Assembly (NCBI GenBank): GCA_964606465.1
Contig: CAZSGI010000008.1
Location: 1-21,401, forward strand
Direction: 5' to 3'
From: CG10-46-32 sp964606465
GTDB lineage: Bacteria > Patescibacteriota > Patescibacteriia > UBA2169
DNA: 21,401 nt
The translations under genes and the position numbers were made by a program. Of the stretch, positions 16,244-21,401 are shown piece by piece. The notes beneath the pieces are model-generated. The model made no database searches, was not told the DNA's origin, and saw nothing but the letters and a program-made list of their open reading frames with translations. Numbering within the stretch: the first letter of the stretch is position 1; each line of letters starts with the position of its first letter.

Positions 16244-17066
16244 GGCGCGGCGGAGTAACGGCTGGCGTTGTGAAACCCCACTTCCTGAAATACTTCATCG
16301 CGCTTCCGAGGTGTATCCACGACATCTTGTTAAACAACGCCAGGTAGAAGTGGTTGGAAACCGACGCGCGGCCGTGGTAGTGAATGATTTCAACGTCCGC
16401 CGCGTAGCGCACCTCAAAGCCTGCTTCCCAGAACCTGCGGCACCAGTCCGTGTCTTCCAGGAACAGAAAGTAGCGCTCATCCATCAAACCCACGTCGCGG
16501 ATGGCGTCCCGGCGCACGATCATGCACGAGCCCTGTACCCAGTCAACTGGGCGGTTGTCCCGGTGATCCCAATCAGCCATCAAATAGTTACGGATTGCCC
16601 GCTGCGCGAACGTGAAGCGCGCAAGCGGCGTTCTGCGGTACAATAGAACCTGGGGTGACGGAAAACGGTACACAAAGTGCTGCAGGCTCCCGTCCGGCGA
16701 GAGCAGCCTCGGCCCCGCGATTCCGACTTTCGGATTCGCATCCATGTAATCCACCATGTGCTTGAGTGAGTTGTCCCAGATCACAATATCCGGGTTCATG
16801 ATGAGCGCATATCGTCCGGATGAGCGGCTGATGCCCAGATTGTTGCCCGCGGAAAATCCGCGGTTCTCCGGTGACTGCAAGAGTTTCACCTGCGGAAACC
16901 TCGGCAAAATTTTTTCTTTGACGTACGCAACTGACCCGTCCGTGGACGCGTTGTCCACGACAATGATTTCATAATCAAGGTCGCGGGTAGTGTTCACCAT
17001 TCCCTTGATACACGGCAGCAGGAAGTCTTTGGTGTTGTAATTAAGAATGACGACGGAGATGTCCAT
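16230..17066 (-). CDS. Family 2 glycosyltransferase
   Basis: GT-A fold transferase of 278 residues, similar in layout to WbbL-type rhamnosyltransferases. Visible: SVVILNYNTKDFL (4-16), IIVVDNASTDGS (34-45, nucleotide-sugar binding), ENRGFSAGNNLGI (67-79), ALIMNPDIV (the DxD-equivalent NPD), WVQGSCMIVRRDAI, and ERYFLFLEDTDWCRR with the conserved acidic ED.D set. No membrane segment is obvious. It overlaps the next upstream transferase by 26 nt and the DUF4012 gene by 14 nt. Donor and acceptor sugars cannot be told from sequence alone. It likely adds a residue to a lipid-linked surface glycan. Confidence 0.93.
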   Translation of the reverse strand: MDISVVILNYNTKDFLLPCIKGMVNTTRDLDYEIIVVDNASTDGSVAYVKEKILPRFPQVKLLQSPENRGFSAGNNLGISRSSGRYALIMNPDIVIWDNSLKHMVDYMDANPKVGIAGPRLLSPDGSLQHFVYRFPSPQVLLYRRTPLARFTFAQRAIRNYLMADWDHRDNRPVDWVQGSCMIVRRDAIRDVGLMDERYFLFLEDTDWCRRFWEAGFEVRYAADVEIIHYHGRASVSNHFYLALFNKMSWIHLGSAMKYFRKWGFTTPAVTPPRHVQT

Positions 17067-17946
17067 ACGCGATCAAATTTTGTCTTTCAAACAAAGCAAT
17101 ATACACAAACTTAACGGCTTCATACGTGACGATACCTGGCAATCGCCACCAATCGCTCCAGGACAAATTCTTTTTGAGCAGCAGGAGATGGTTCTTGATG
17201 CTCTCCTGTTTGAACGTATCCGGGCGAGACTTTCGGTCCCCTTTTTGCACGCTTCGGCGATGGAGAGCTGCGGCGTTTCGAGCGAGGATTGACGTAAACC
17301 CGGCGCGGTTCAAGCGCCAGGAAAGGTCAGCGTCTTCTTTGTACATCCAGAACCGCTCATCAAAAATCCCCTGCTCGTCTTTGACTGCTTCCAAGGCCGC
17401 AAGCCGATAGAGCGCGCATGCTCCGGACACCCCCCAAAGCCTCTCTGTAGGCTCAAATTTTGCGTTTTCAGGGTGGTTTTCGCCTATATTGGCCACCTGG
17501 CCCCAGGCAAGGATTTTGATGCCCAGTGAGTCAATTATGCCAGATTTTCCGCCAAAAGGCAATATTTTATAGAGTTTTGGCGTAATTGCAGCTATTTTGG
17601 GGTTTTCCTCCATTTTGGCAGCCATTTCAGCCAAACACCCCTCTTGTAACTCCACATCAGGATTCAACACCAAAACATAGGGCGCTTGGCACTCGCTCAA
17701 TCCTTGATTATGCGCTCTCGCAAATCCCCTGTTATCGCCATTGACCGTCATCCTGAGGCCGAGAGTACTCGGCATAAACTCCGCATAGCGGAGCCGAAGG
17801 ATCTCGTCGGCTGTCCCGTCCGTTGACGCGTTGTCAATCACCAGCACATCAAAATCAACGCTTTTCTGTCTCGCAATTCCTCGGAACAGGGCATCCAGGT
17901 GCTTTCTAGAATTGTGCGTGACAATCTGGATTTGAACCTTTGGCAT
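17041..17946 (-). CDS. Family 2 glycosyltransferase with embedded palindromic element
   Basis: GT-A fold transferase of 301 residues from the ATG at 17946, which follows the hicA stop by one base (TGATATG). Motifs: IVTHNSRKHL, VLVIDNASTDGT (35-45), DNRGFARAHNQG (71-82), VLVLNPDVEL and RFWMYKEDADLSWR. Residues about 47-67, between the second strand and the NRGF motif, are encoded by a REP-like palindrome (17746-17808). The neighbouring transferase has 23 residues between STDG and NRGF, this one 27, so the element occupies a variable loop. A TTG at 17967 could extend it by seven residues but lies inside hicA. Base composition is more AT-rich than the housekeeping genes. Confidence 0.92.
   Translation of the reverse strand: MPKVQIQIVTHNSRKHLDALFRGIARQKSVDFDVLVIDNASTDGTADEILRLRYAEFMPSTLGLRMTVNGDNRGFARAHNQGLSECQAPYVLVLNPDVELQEGCLAEMAAKMEENPKIAAITPKLYKILPFGGKSGIIDSLGIKILAWGQVANIGENHPENAKFEPTERLWGVSGACALYRLAALEAVKDEQGIFDERFWMYKEDADLSWRLNRAGFTSILARNAAALHRRSVQKGDRKSRPDTFKQESIKNHLLLLKKNLSWSDWWRLPGIVTYEAVKFVYIALFERQNLIAYGHLRRHS
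17746..17808. repeat. REP-like palindromic element inside a glycosyltransferase gene
   Basis: The element starts CGTCATCCTGAGG and ends CCGAAGGATCTCG, the outer arms ATCCT and AGGAT pairing. Inside are two perfect stem-loops: GCCGAG-AGTA-CTCGGC (17758-17773) and CTCCGC-ATA-GCGGAG (17779-17793). The ends look like the REP-like repeats that recur in many bacterial and metagenomic genomes. It stays in frame with the host gene. Confidence 0.75.
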
Positions 17947-17947
17947 A

Positions 17948-18175
17948 TCAAAATTTGAGCAACTCAAAGTATCTATCTCTGCTCATATCCGCGGTTCGGA
18001 GCAGACCTTGGATAATAAAAATAGGCACCTGCCGATACATGGGTATGACAATCGGCCTTTTGATGCCTGACTTTGTATAAAACAAGTGGTCGCCTCTTGC
18101 GTGGGTGTATATAAAGCCGTCCCGCTCAAACACACGCACGAGCAACCGATAGTGTACCGGTGCCACTTTGGGCAT
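17948..18175 (-). CDS. hicA: HicA-family toxin (mRNA interferase)
   Basis: Small dsRBD-like RNase of the HicA/YcfA family, 75 residues. MPKVAPVHYRLLVRVFERDGF is followed by ARGDHLFYTKSG, where H30 matches the catalytic His of the family GSHH motif (here GDH). VIPMYRQVPIFIIQGLLRTADMS matches the C-terminal part, in which the first helix of the next repeat is replaced by the family P-x-H-x-E-like strand and helix. It starts 3 nt after hicB and ends one base before the ATG of a glycosyltransferase. Toxins of this family cut mRNA when the antitoxin is lost. Activity here is inferred. Confidence 0.85.
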   Translation of the reverse strand: MPKVAPVHYRLLVRVFERDGFIYTHARGDHLFYTKSGIKRPIVIPMYRQVPIFIIQGLLRTADMSRDRYFELLKF

Positions 18176-18178
18176 ACG

Positions 18179-18448
18179 TCAGACTCTCACCCGCACCCGC
18201 TTGGACACAAGAACTTTCGGAGGCTTCCATTCGTCATCAAACAAAAATCCGGCTTCTTCCAAAACTTCTTTGGTGGTGCCCTTTTCGTCCGTTACTTCAA
18301 AGAAACCTTCGGTCGCATCTTTAATATTCTTCTCGGCTTCCTCAATTGTATATCCGCATGATGCGAGCTGTAGCTGGGGAATGTACGCCACATACATGTC
18401 CCCCTCTTTCCAAATCTGGGTGTCAAGCTGCACAAATGATGACTGCAT
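18179..18448 (-). CDS. hicB: HicB-family antitoxin
   Basis: Partner antitoxin of 89 residues with the partial RNase H-like fold of HicB: YVAYIPQLQLASCGYTIEEA (19-38) followed by EKNIKDATEGFFEV, the usual strand-strand-helix pattern. It ends in a short basic tail (SKRVRVRV) and has no room for the helix-turn-helix or ribbon-helix-helix DNA-binding domain that many HicB proteins carry. It precedes hicA, whereas hicA usually comes first. The gene has its own promoter with the -10 only 8 nt before the ATG. Confidence 0.87.
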   Translation of the reverse strand: MQSSFVQLDTQIWKEGDMYVAYIPQLQLASCGYTIEEAEKNIKDATEGFFEVTDEKGTTKEVLEEAGFLFDDEWKPPKVLVSKRVRVRV

Positions 18449-18456
18449 ACGCCCAC

Positions 18457-18485
18457 AGTATATCAGGTATCCTGCTTTTTATCAA
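18457..18485 (-). promoter_or_regulatory. Promoter of hicB-hicA and downstream glycan genes
   Basis: -35 TTGATA (18485 to 18480), a 17-bp spacer, and -10 TATACT (18462 to 18457). The -10 ends 8 nt before the hicB ATG, giving an expected leader of about 2 nt. It overlaps the 3' end of the ligase-like gene. Transcripts from it could run through hicA, both glycosyltransferases and the DUF4012 gene. Confidence 0.72.
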
Positions 18486-20016
18486 CCAGCCCTGTTACCA
18501 GCATCACAATTCCGATTCCGAGTGGATGGTTCAGGTATGGGCTTACGCCGTGGGTCAAGGCTACGGCAATAAGACCTGCGAGCGCGCCAAGCAGTATGTC
18601 ATTCCGAGCGTCAGCGAGGAATCCCGTTGTTGACGCTCTGCCCGTGATTTGACGCAAGCCTTGTTTCAGTATGCGCCAGAGCAGATAGAGGTACGCGCCA
18701 ACCCCGAGCAAGCCAATTTTTAGCCACATCTCAAGCCAGCCCAGTTCAAACGCGGTGGTGGTGTATAAGCCGTCCGGGTGATTTTTTAGCACGCGCGGAT
18801 CAAGGGATTCATAAGTCACGCTCGTCCCGAATCCGGAACCGAGCACTGGATGATTCTTGATTGATTCCAAGAGCGGCCGAATCTGCGCGTACCGGGAGGA
18901 GACCGCTGCCTCGCCGGTAAACTTTCCTGCGCGGTTTTTTATCAAATCAGGCGATGCAGTGCTCTGGGGGATTGGAAACTGCATGGAAATGACAACAAGC
19001 CCGAGGCTTAACACACCAGTGCCTGTAGCAATGGCGATGAATCGCCCTACTGTCTTCAATTTTTCCCGCATGACCATAAGCAACGCGATGACCAGGACGA
19101 TAAACGTGATTGCCAAAGACAACCAAAAGCTGCGCGAAAAGCTTGCGATGATTGCGGCGAGCGAGAGAATCAATAACCCAATTGTCATTGCGAGGCCGTA
19201 GGCCGAAGCAATCTTATTGTCGCCATAAGGCTTATTGCTTACATTAGGCTCCGTCTCGTTGTTAGGATTGCTTCGCTTCGCTCGCAATGACATAAAGAGA
19301 GCGCCAAGCGCAACAAAAAATCCGAACACGAGCCAAATCTGGGACTGTATGAAGATGCGCGAGAGAATGATAGCGGGATCCACGTTCGTGATTTCCGCAA
19401 GGTGGCTGGCTCGTGACCAATCATACAGAACGTCCTGCAGCCCAAATAATTCATGGCTGAAAATGTAGAACAGGGCAACGGTCTTGGCCGCCACATACCC
19501 TATGGCGGCGGCTATGACCATACCCAAACGCCGCAAAGCGTCAGACGAAGAAAGCACATCATACACCGGGAATATCAACGCGAAATAGAGATAGTTATTT
19601 ACATCTGAAAAAATCAATCCCAGCGGATTGCCGCGCCACAAGCCCCAAACAATCCCCCATCCCAGAATGATGGCCAAGCCGAGATATGGTTTGAATAGTT
19701 TTGAATGTAAAAACTCAATCCTGCGCTTCTGAATGGCGCGCGCTCCCCACGCCAGCATGACCGCAAGCCACAGAACCATGCGGATTGATACGTCAAAACC
19801 CGAAATTGAAAGTTCCAGCATCCTGCCGAACGACCCAATCACCAGCTCCGCGAATATAAGCATCACTCCGTACTCAAGTTTGCGGATGGTCAAAGCAACG
19901 GCGCTGATAGCCGCAATGCCAAAAATCAACGCGCCTGTTTGTGGGTACGCGAATGAGAGGAATGATGCGACTTCTAAAACTATGATCGCCGTAATTGCGT
20001 GATAGTACAGTTTCAT
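18463..20016 (-). CDS. O-antigen ligase/polymerase-family membrane protein
   Basis: Polytopic protein of 517 residues with about 11-12 membrane segments and a large loop (about 350-420) holding HPVLGSGFGTSVTY, the Wzy/WaaL signature. Such enzymes move or polymerise lipid-linked glycans on the outer face of the cytoplasmic membrane. Two REP-like insertions are read in frame: a 108-nt segment (19184-19291; about residues 242-278, hydrophilic loop starting SLRAKRSNPNN) between two membrane segments, and a shorter one (18598-18624; GFLADARND) between C-terminal segments. The ATG at 20016 follows a probable -10 by 6 nt. Ligase and polymerase cannot be told apart by sequence alone. Confidence 0.87.
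   Translation of the reverse strand: MKLYYHAITAIIVLEVASFLSFAYPQTGALIFGIAAISAVALTIRKLEYGVMLIFAELVIGSFGRMLELSISGFDVSIRMVLWLAVMLAWGARAIQKRRIEFLHSKLFKPYLGLAIILGWGIVWGLWRGNPLGLIFSDVNNYLYFALIFPVYDVLSSSDALRRLGMVIAAAIGYVAAKTVALFYIFSHELFGLQDVLYDWSRASHLAEITNVDPAIILSRIFIQSQIWLVFGFFVALGALFMSLRAKRSNPNNETEPNVSNKPYGDNKIASAYGLAMTIGLLILSLAAIIASFSRSFWLSLAITFIVLVIALLMVMREKLKTVGRFIAIATGTGVLSLGLVVISMQFPIPQSTASPDLIKNRAGKFTGEAAVSSRYAQIRPLLESIKNHPVLGSGFGTSVTYESLDPRVLKNHPDGLYTTTAFELGWLEMWLKIGLLGVGAYLYLLWRILKQGLRQITGRASTTGFLADARNDILLGALAGLIAVALTHGVSPYLNHPLGIGIVMLVTGLVDKKQDT
18598..18624. repeat. REP-like element in the 3' part of the ligase gene
   Basis: GTCATTCCGAGCGTCAGCGA and then GGAATCC, with ATTCC and GGAAT as pairing ends. 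The form matches a REP-like repeat type common in metagenomic genomes. Read on the coding strand it gives GFLADARND in a loop of the membrane protein. Confidence 0.65.
19184..19213. repeat. REP-like element, left copy of an inverted pair
   Basis: Starts GTCATTGCGAGGCC and ends GGCCGAAGCAATC. ATTGC pairs with GCAAT, and GGCC pairs with GGCC around GTA. An inverted, slightly different copy lies 51 nt downstream at 19265-19291. Confidence 0.75.
19265..19291. repeat. REP-like element, right copy of an inverted pair
   Basis: Reverse complement begins GTCATTGCGAGCGAAGCGAA and ends in GCAATCC, the same type as 19184-19213 but with GCGAAGC in place of GGCCGTAGG in the middle. The two copies span 108 nt, exactly 36 codons of the host gene. 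Confidence 0.75.
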
Positions 20017-20022
20017 AGACCT

Positions 20023-20028
20023 ATCATA
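20023..20028 (-). promoter_or_regulatory. Possible -10 element of the ligase-like gene
   Basis: TATGAT lies 6 nt before the ATG at 20016, in the region just after the upstream terminator. No good -35 is found at 16-18 bp (the U tract occupies it), so this is a weak call. If used, transcription would begin at the start codon. Confidence 0.4.
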
Positions 20029-20040
20029 TCAAGTTAGCAT

Positions 20041-20080
20041 AAAAAAAACAGGGGGATCTCTCAACTTGCGAGAGTCCCCC
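20041..20080 (-). terminator. Rho-independent terminator after the zinc-cluster gene
   Basis: Stem of 20051-20062 with 20070-20080 (GGGGGATCTCTC against GAGAGTCCCCC, one bulged base), loop of 7 nt, followed on the minus strand by TGTTTTTTTT. It starts about 20 nt after the stop at 20100. Stem strength and the U run make this the clearest terminator in the window. Confidence 0.9.
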
Positions 20081-20099
20081 TTGATACGACGCCACAAGG

Positions 20100-20423
20100 C
20101 TACGTGCCTCGCTTCTTCCAGTCGCTCCGGGTTATGACCCGAGTTTCCGAAGGCGCGCGGATCGGCTTCTTGGGCGGCGGCCTTTTGGACCGCTCGCCTT
20201 TCTGGTGCGTCTTGACCGTGCCGCTCGGCGGAGCAAGCACCCATGCCATCTCTTGTTCTTTGCCGCGTCCGTAGCACCTGGCGCAGGCGTTCGCAGCAAC
20301 CTCAAGCCCTGCTTGAGCCGCGCGCTCTTCCCGCGTCTCCCCGCACGTCTCGCAGAAGCACTTGCCCGAACCGTTGCAATGCGTGCACGTGCGGGCGGAA
20401 TTCACGAGCTGTTGAACTCTCAT
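20100..20423 (-). CDS. Small protein with DnaJ-like zinc-binding cysteine cluster
   Basis: Protein of 107 residues. Cys pairs sit at C13-C16 (CTHCNGSG), C24-C27 (CETCGE), and C47-C50 (CARCYGRG), with an extra C22. Two of these copy the CxxCxGxG motif of the DnaJ zinc centre, so it should bind one or two zinc ions. The second half (from about 70) is a basic, Pro/Lys/Arg-rich tail. No J domain or membrane segment is present. It overlaps the upstream gene by 4 nt (ATGA) and is followed by a strong terminator, so the two form a closed pair. Function is unknown; a chaperone-like or nucleic-acid binding role is possible. Confidence 0.75.
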   Translation of the reverse strand: MRVQQLVNSARTCTHCNGSGKCFCETCGETREERAAQAGLEVAANACARCYGRGKEQEMAWVLAPPSGTVKTHQKGERSKRPPPKKPIRAPSETRVITRSDWKKRGT

Positions 20424-21067
20424 CTCACCGCCTCCGCCTGACCAGCCTGATTGCGGACAACAGCGACAGACCAGTAGCCGTGCCAGTCAGTGACACGGCG
20501 GTTGACATCCACGTGACGCCCGTCGTCACGCCGGAGGCAGGCGAGGTAGCACCACTTGCCATCAGCATCTTTCCAGTGGGCGAAGTTCGGGTGCTTATCC
20601 CCGAGAGCGGGATCTTCTTTGTTCGCCGCGGCCGCTAAGTAAGGATCCGCGGCCACCCAGCCTTCAGCCTGGTATTCCTGCTCGAGGTCGTCGTCGCTGA
20701 TATTGCGACCGACTGGCCAGAAGTAGATGTCCGCCTCCTGGCCTTGGCCCCGAGGCATGGCATCCACCACCTCGCGGTTGGTCCACTGCGTCCGGCCCAA
20801 AACATTGAGCATTTGCTGGGGGGTGCGAGTGCGATCCACCTGCTTGACGTGACAGACAATCATGTTGCTGACTGCCTCCACCATCTTGCGGAAAACAGCC
20901 AACATCCTCGGGCCCAGAGCTGGATTGCCGAGCACCTGTTGAACCGCATCCGAATTGAACTTGGAACGGTGCTTGCGTAGGTGCTTGCGCAGAATCGCAC
21001 GCGAGACATCGGCGGCCTTGTCGATCTGGTCGTCGGTCATGCTGGATGGGGTCATGGTCTTAGCCAT
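20420..21067 (-). CDS. Conserved hypothetical protein (Patescibacteria-type)
   Basis: Protein of 215 residues I cannot assign to a named domain. It has a helical N-terminal half (about 10-75), then RTRTPQQMLNVLGRTQW, VVDAMPRGQGQEADIYFWPV, and a C-terminal part with AADPYLAAAANKEDPALGD, HWKDADGKWCYLAC and DWHGYWSVAVV. From memory, proteins with this pattern recur as hypothetical genes in Patescibacteria genomes; that is unverified here. No signal peptide or membrane segment is seen. The ATG at 21067 is preceded by GAGGG 11 nt upstream, and the gene is translationally coupled to the zinc-cluster gene downstream. Base composition is GC-rich, unlike the glycan genes beside it. Confidence 0.75.
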   Translation of the reverse strand: MAKTMTPSSMTDDQIDKAADVSRAILRKHLRKHRSKFNSDAVQQVLGNPALGPRMLAVFRKMVEAVSNMIVCHVKQVDRTRTPQQMLNVLGRTQWTNREVVDAMPRGQGQEADIYFWPVGRNISDDDLEQEYQAEGWVAADPYLAAAANKEDPALGDKHPNFAHWKDADGKWCYLACLRRDDGRHVDVNRRVTDWHGYWSVAVVRNQAGQAEAVR

Positions 21068-21140
21068 GGCGTCATCCCCCTCACGATAAAAGGTACATTC
21101 CGTGAAAAGCCACGGCGCTTCTGCCCCATGATTGAGGCAA
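21068..21140 (-). other. 5' leader of the 20420-21067 gene pair
   Basis: About 73 nt separate the predicted start of transcription from the ATG. It holds a short hairpin (21100-21115, CCGTG with CACGG, loop of 6 nt) and a Shine-Dalgarno-like GAGGGGG. This is the only unit in the window with a clear leader. Confidence 0.5.
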
Positions 21141-21146
21141 TAATCT

Positions 21147-21175
21147 ATACTACCATTTTATACTTACTTAGTCAA
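21147..21175 (-). promoter_or_regulatory. Promoter of the 20420-21067 gene pair
   Basis: -35 TTGACT (21175 to 21170), a 17-bp spacer, and -10 TAGTAT (21152 to 21147). It overlaps the last codons of the glycosyltransferase gene at the window edge. Expected start of transcription is near 21140. Confidence 0.75.
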
Positions 21176-21401
21176 GTATCGCCAAGCGCTGCGGAAAAAC
21201 CACCACTGCTTTTGAGCGGTTCCCGCCTGGCCGAATGACTGCCCGCCATGGTGGATGATGGATGTGCCGGGCCAATACACCACTTTGAAACCCGCTGCCT
21301 TGGCGCGGCGGCAGAAATCAACCTCCTCAAACCAGATAAAGTACCCCTCATCAAACGCTCCCACCCCCCCTTGATCCCCCCCTCGGGCAGGGGGGGAAAG
21401 C
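21164..21401 (-). CDS. Family 2 glycosyltransferase, C-terminal part (continues beyond the window)
   Basis: Only the last 79 codons are present. The frame stays open to the window edge. GAFDEGYFIWFEEVDFCRRA with HHGGQSF are the C-terminal GT2 features seen also in the two complete transferases of this window (FDE-x-YF-x-x-x-ED-x-D-x-x-x-R). Just before them a G/C-rich palindrome (21362-21401) is read in frame as a Gly/Pro-rich segment. The 3' end overlaps the promoter of the next unit. It suggests that the polysaccharide cluster extends to the right. Confidence 0.85.
   Translation of the reverse strand, partial: LSPPARGGDQGGVGAFDEGYFIWFEEVDFCRRAKAAGFKVVYWPGTSIIHHGGQSFGQAGTAQKQWWFFRSAWRYLTK
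21362..21401. repeat. G/C-run palindrome inside a glycosyltransferase gene
   Basis: Seven C, then TCGGGCA, then seven G form a stem-loop (21376-21396), flanked by further C runs to 21362. This is the form of a widespread REP-like repeat of the type CCCCCC...GGGGGG. It is cut by the window edge. Confidence 0.6.

Noticed and set aside
17746..19291. Palindromic repeats as a CRISPR array or as terminators
   Set aside because: There are no regular spacers, the copies are of different types, and they lie inside open reading frames without U runs.
20205..20638. Plus-strand frames opposite the zinc-cluster and hypothetical genes
   Set aside because: The minus strand has promoter, overlap and terminator in the right order, while the plus frames have none.

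Overview
The window is a bacterial chromosomal segment in which every gene I can support lies on the minus strand. Genes are dense and spacings tight. The set is essential (cell wall, rod shape, translation) plus surface polysaccharide, with DUF4012 beside family-2 glycosyltransferases and divergent versions of DNA polymerase subunits. TGA is used as an ordinary stop codon. This suits a GC-rich member of the Patescibacteria (Candidate Phyla Radiation), most likely Parcubacteria-like. That placement is inference from gene content, not from a marker tree. A run of 10 N shows a scaffolded draft or metagenome assembly.

Layout, in transcription order from right to left. (a) 21164-21401: 3' end of a family-2 glycosyltransferase. 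(b) 20100-21067: a two-gene unit with its own promoter, leader and terminator, encoding an unrecognised 215-residue protein and a small DnaJ-like zinc-cluster protein. (c) 14336-20016: surface polysaccharide genes (O-antigen ligase-like protein, hicB-hicA toxin-antitoxin pair, two glycosyltransferases, DUF4012 membrane protein). (d) 13282-14295: canonical mreB with its own promoter and terminator. (e) 5366-13224: a probable eight-gene operon holB, beta-propeller lipoprotein, frr, rseP, mreB paralog, mreC, mreD, mrdA. (f) 4853-5323: greA. (g) 1-4767: operon lysS, alr, ddl, ftsQ. Together these make D-Ala-D-Ala, drive elongation (MreBCD, PBP2) and division (FtsQ), and build or export a surface glycan.

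Three things stand out. First, promoters with good -35/-10 elements sit so close to the first start codon (6 to 11 nt from the -10) that lysS, greA, holB, mreB and hicB should be read from almost leaderless mRNAs, while several genes inside operons have Shine-Dalgarno sequences. Second, short palindromic REP-like elements lie in frame inside the polysaccharide genes (17.7, 18.6, 19.2 and 21.4 kb) and contribute peptide segments to the proteins; I saw none in the housekeeping part. Third, the apparent break in mrdA is an assembly artefact: a 7-nt repeat flanks the N run, and collapsing it restores one full-length PBP2 in frame.

No stretch above 300 bases lacks a gene. I found no tRNA, rRNA, CRISPR array or insertion sequence.
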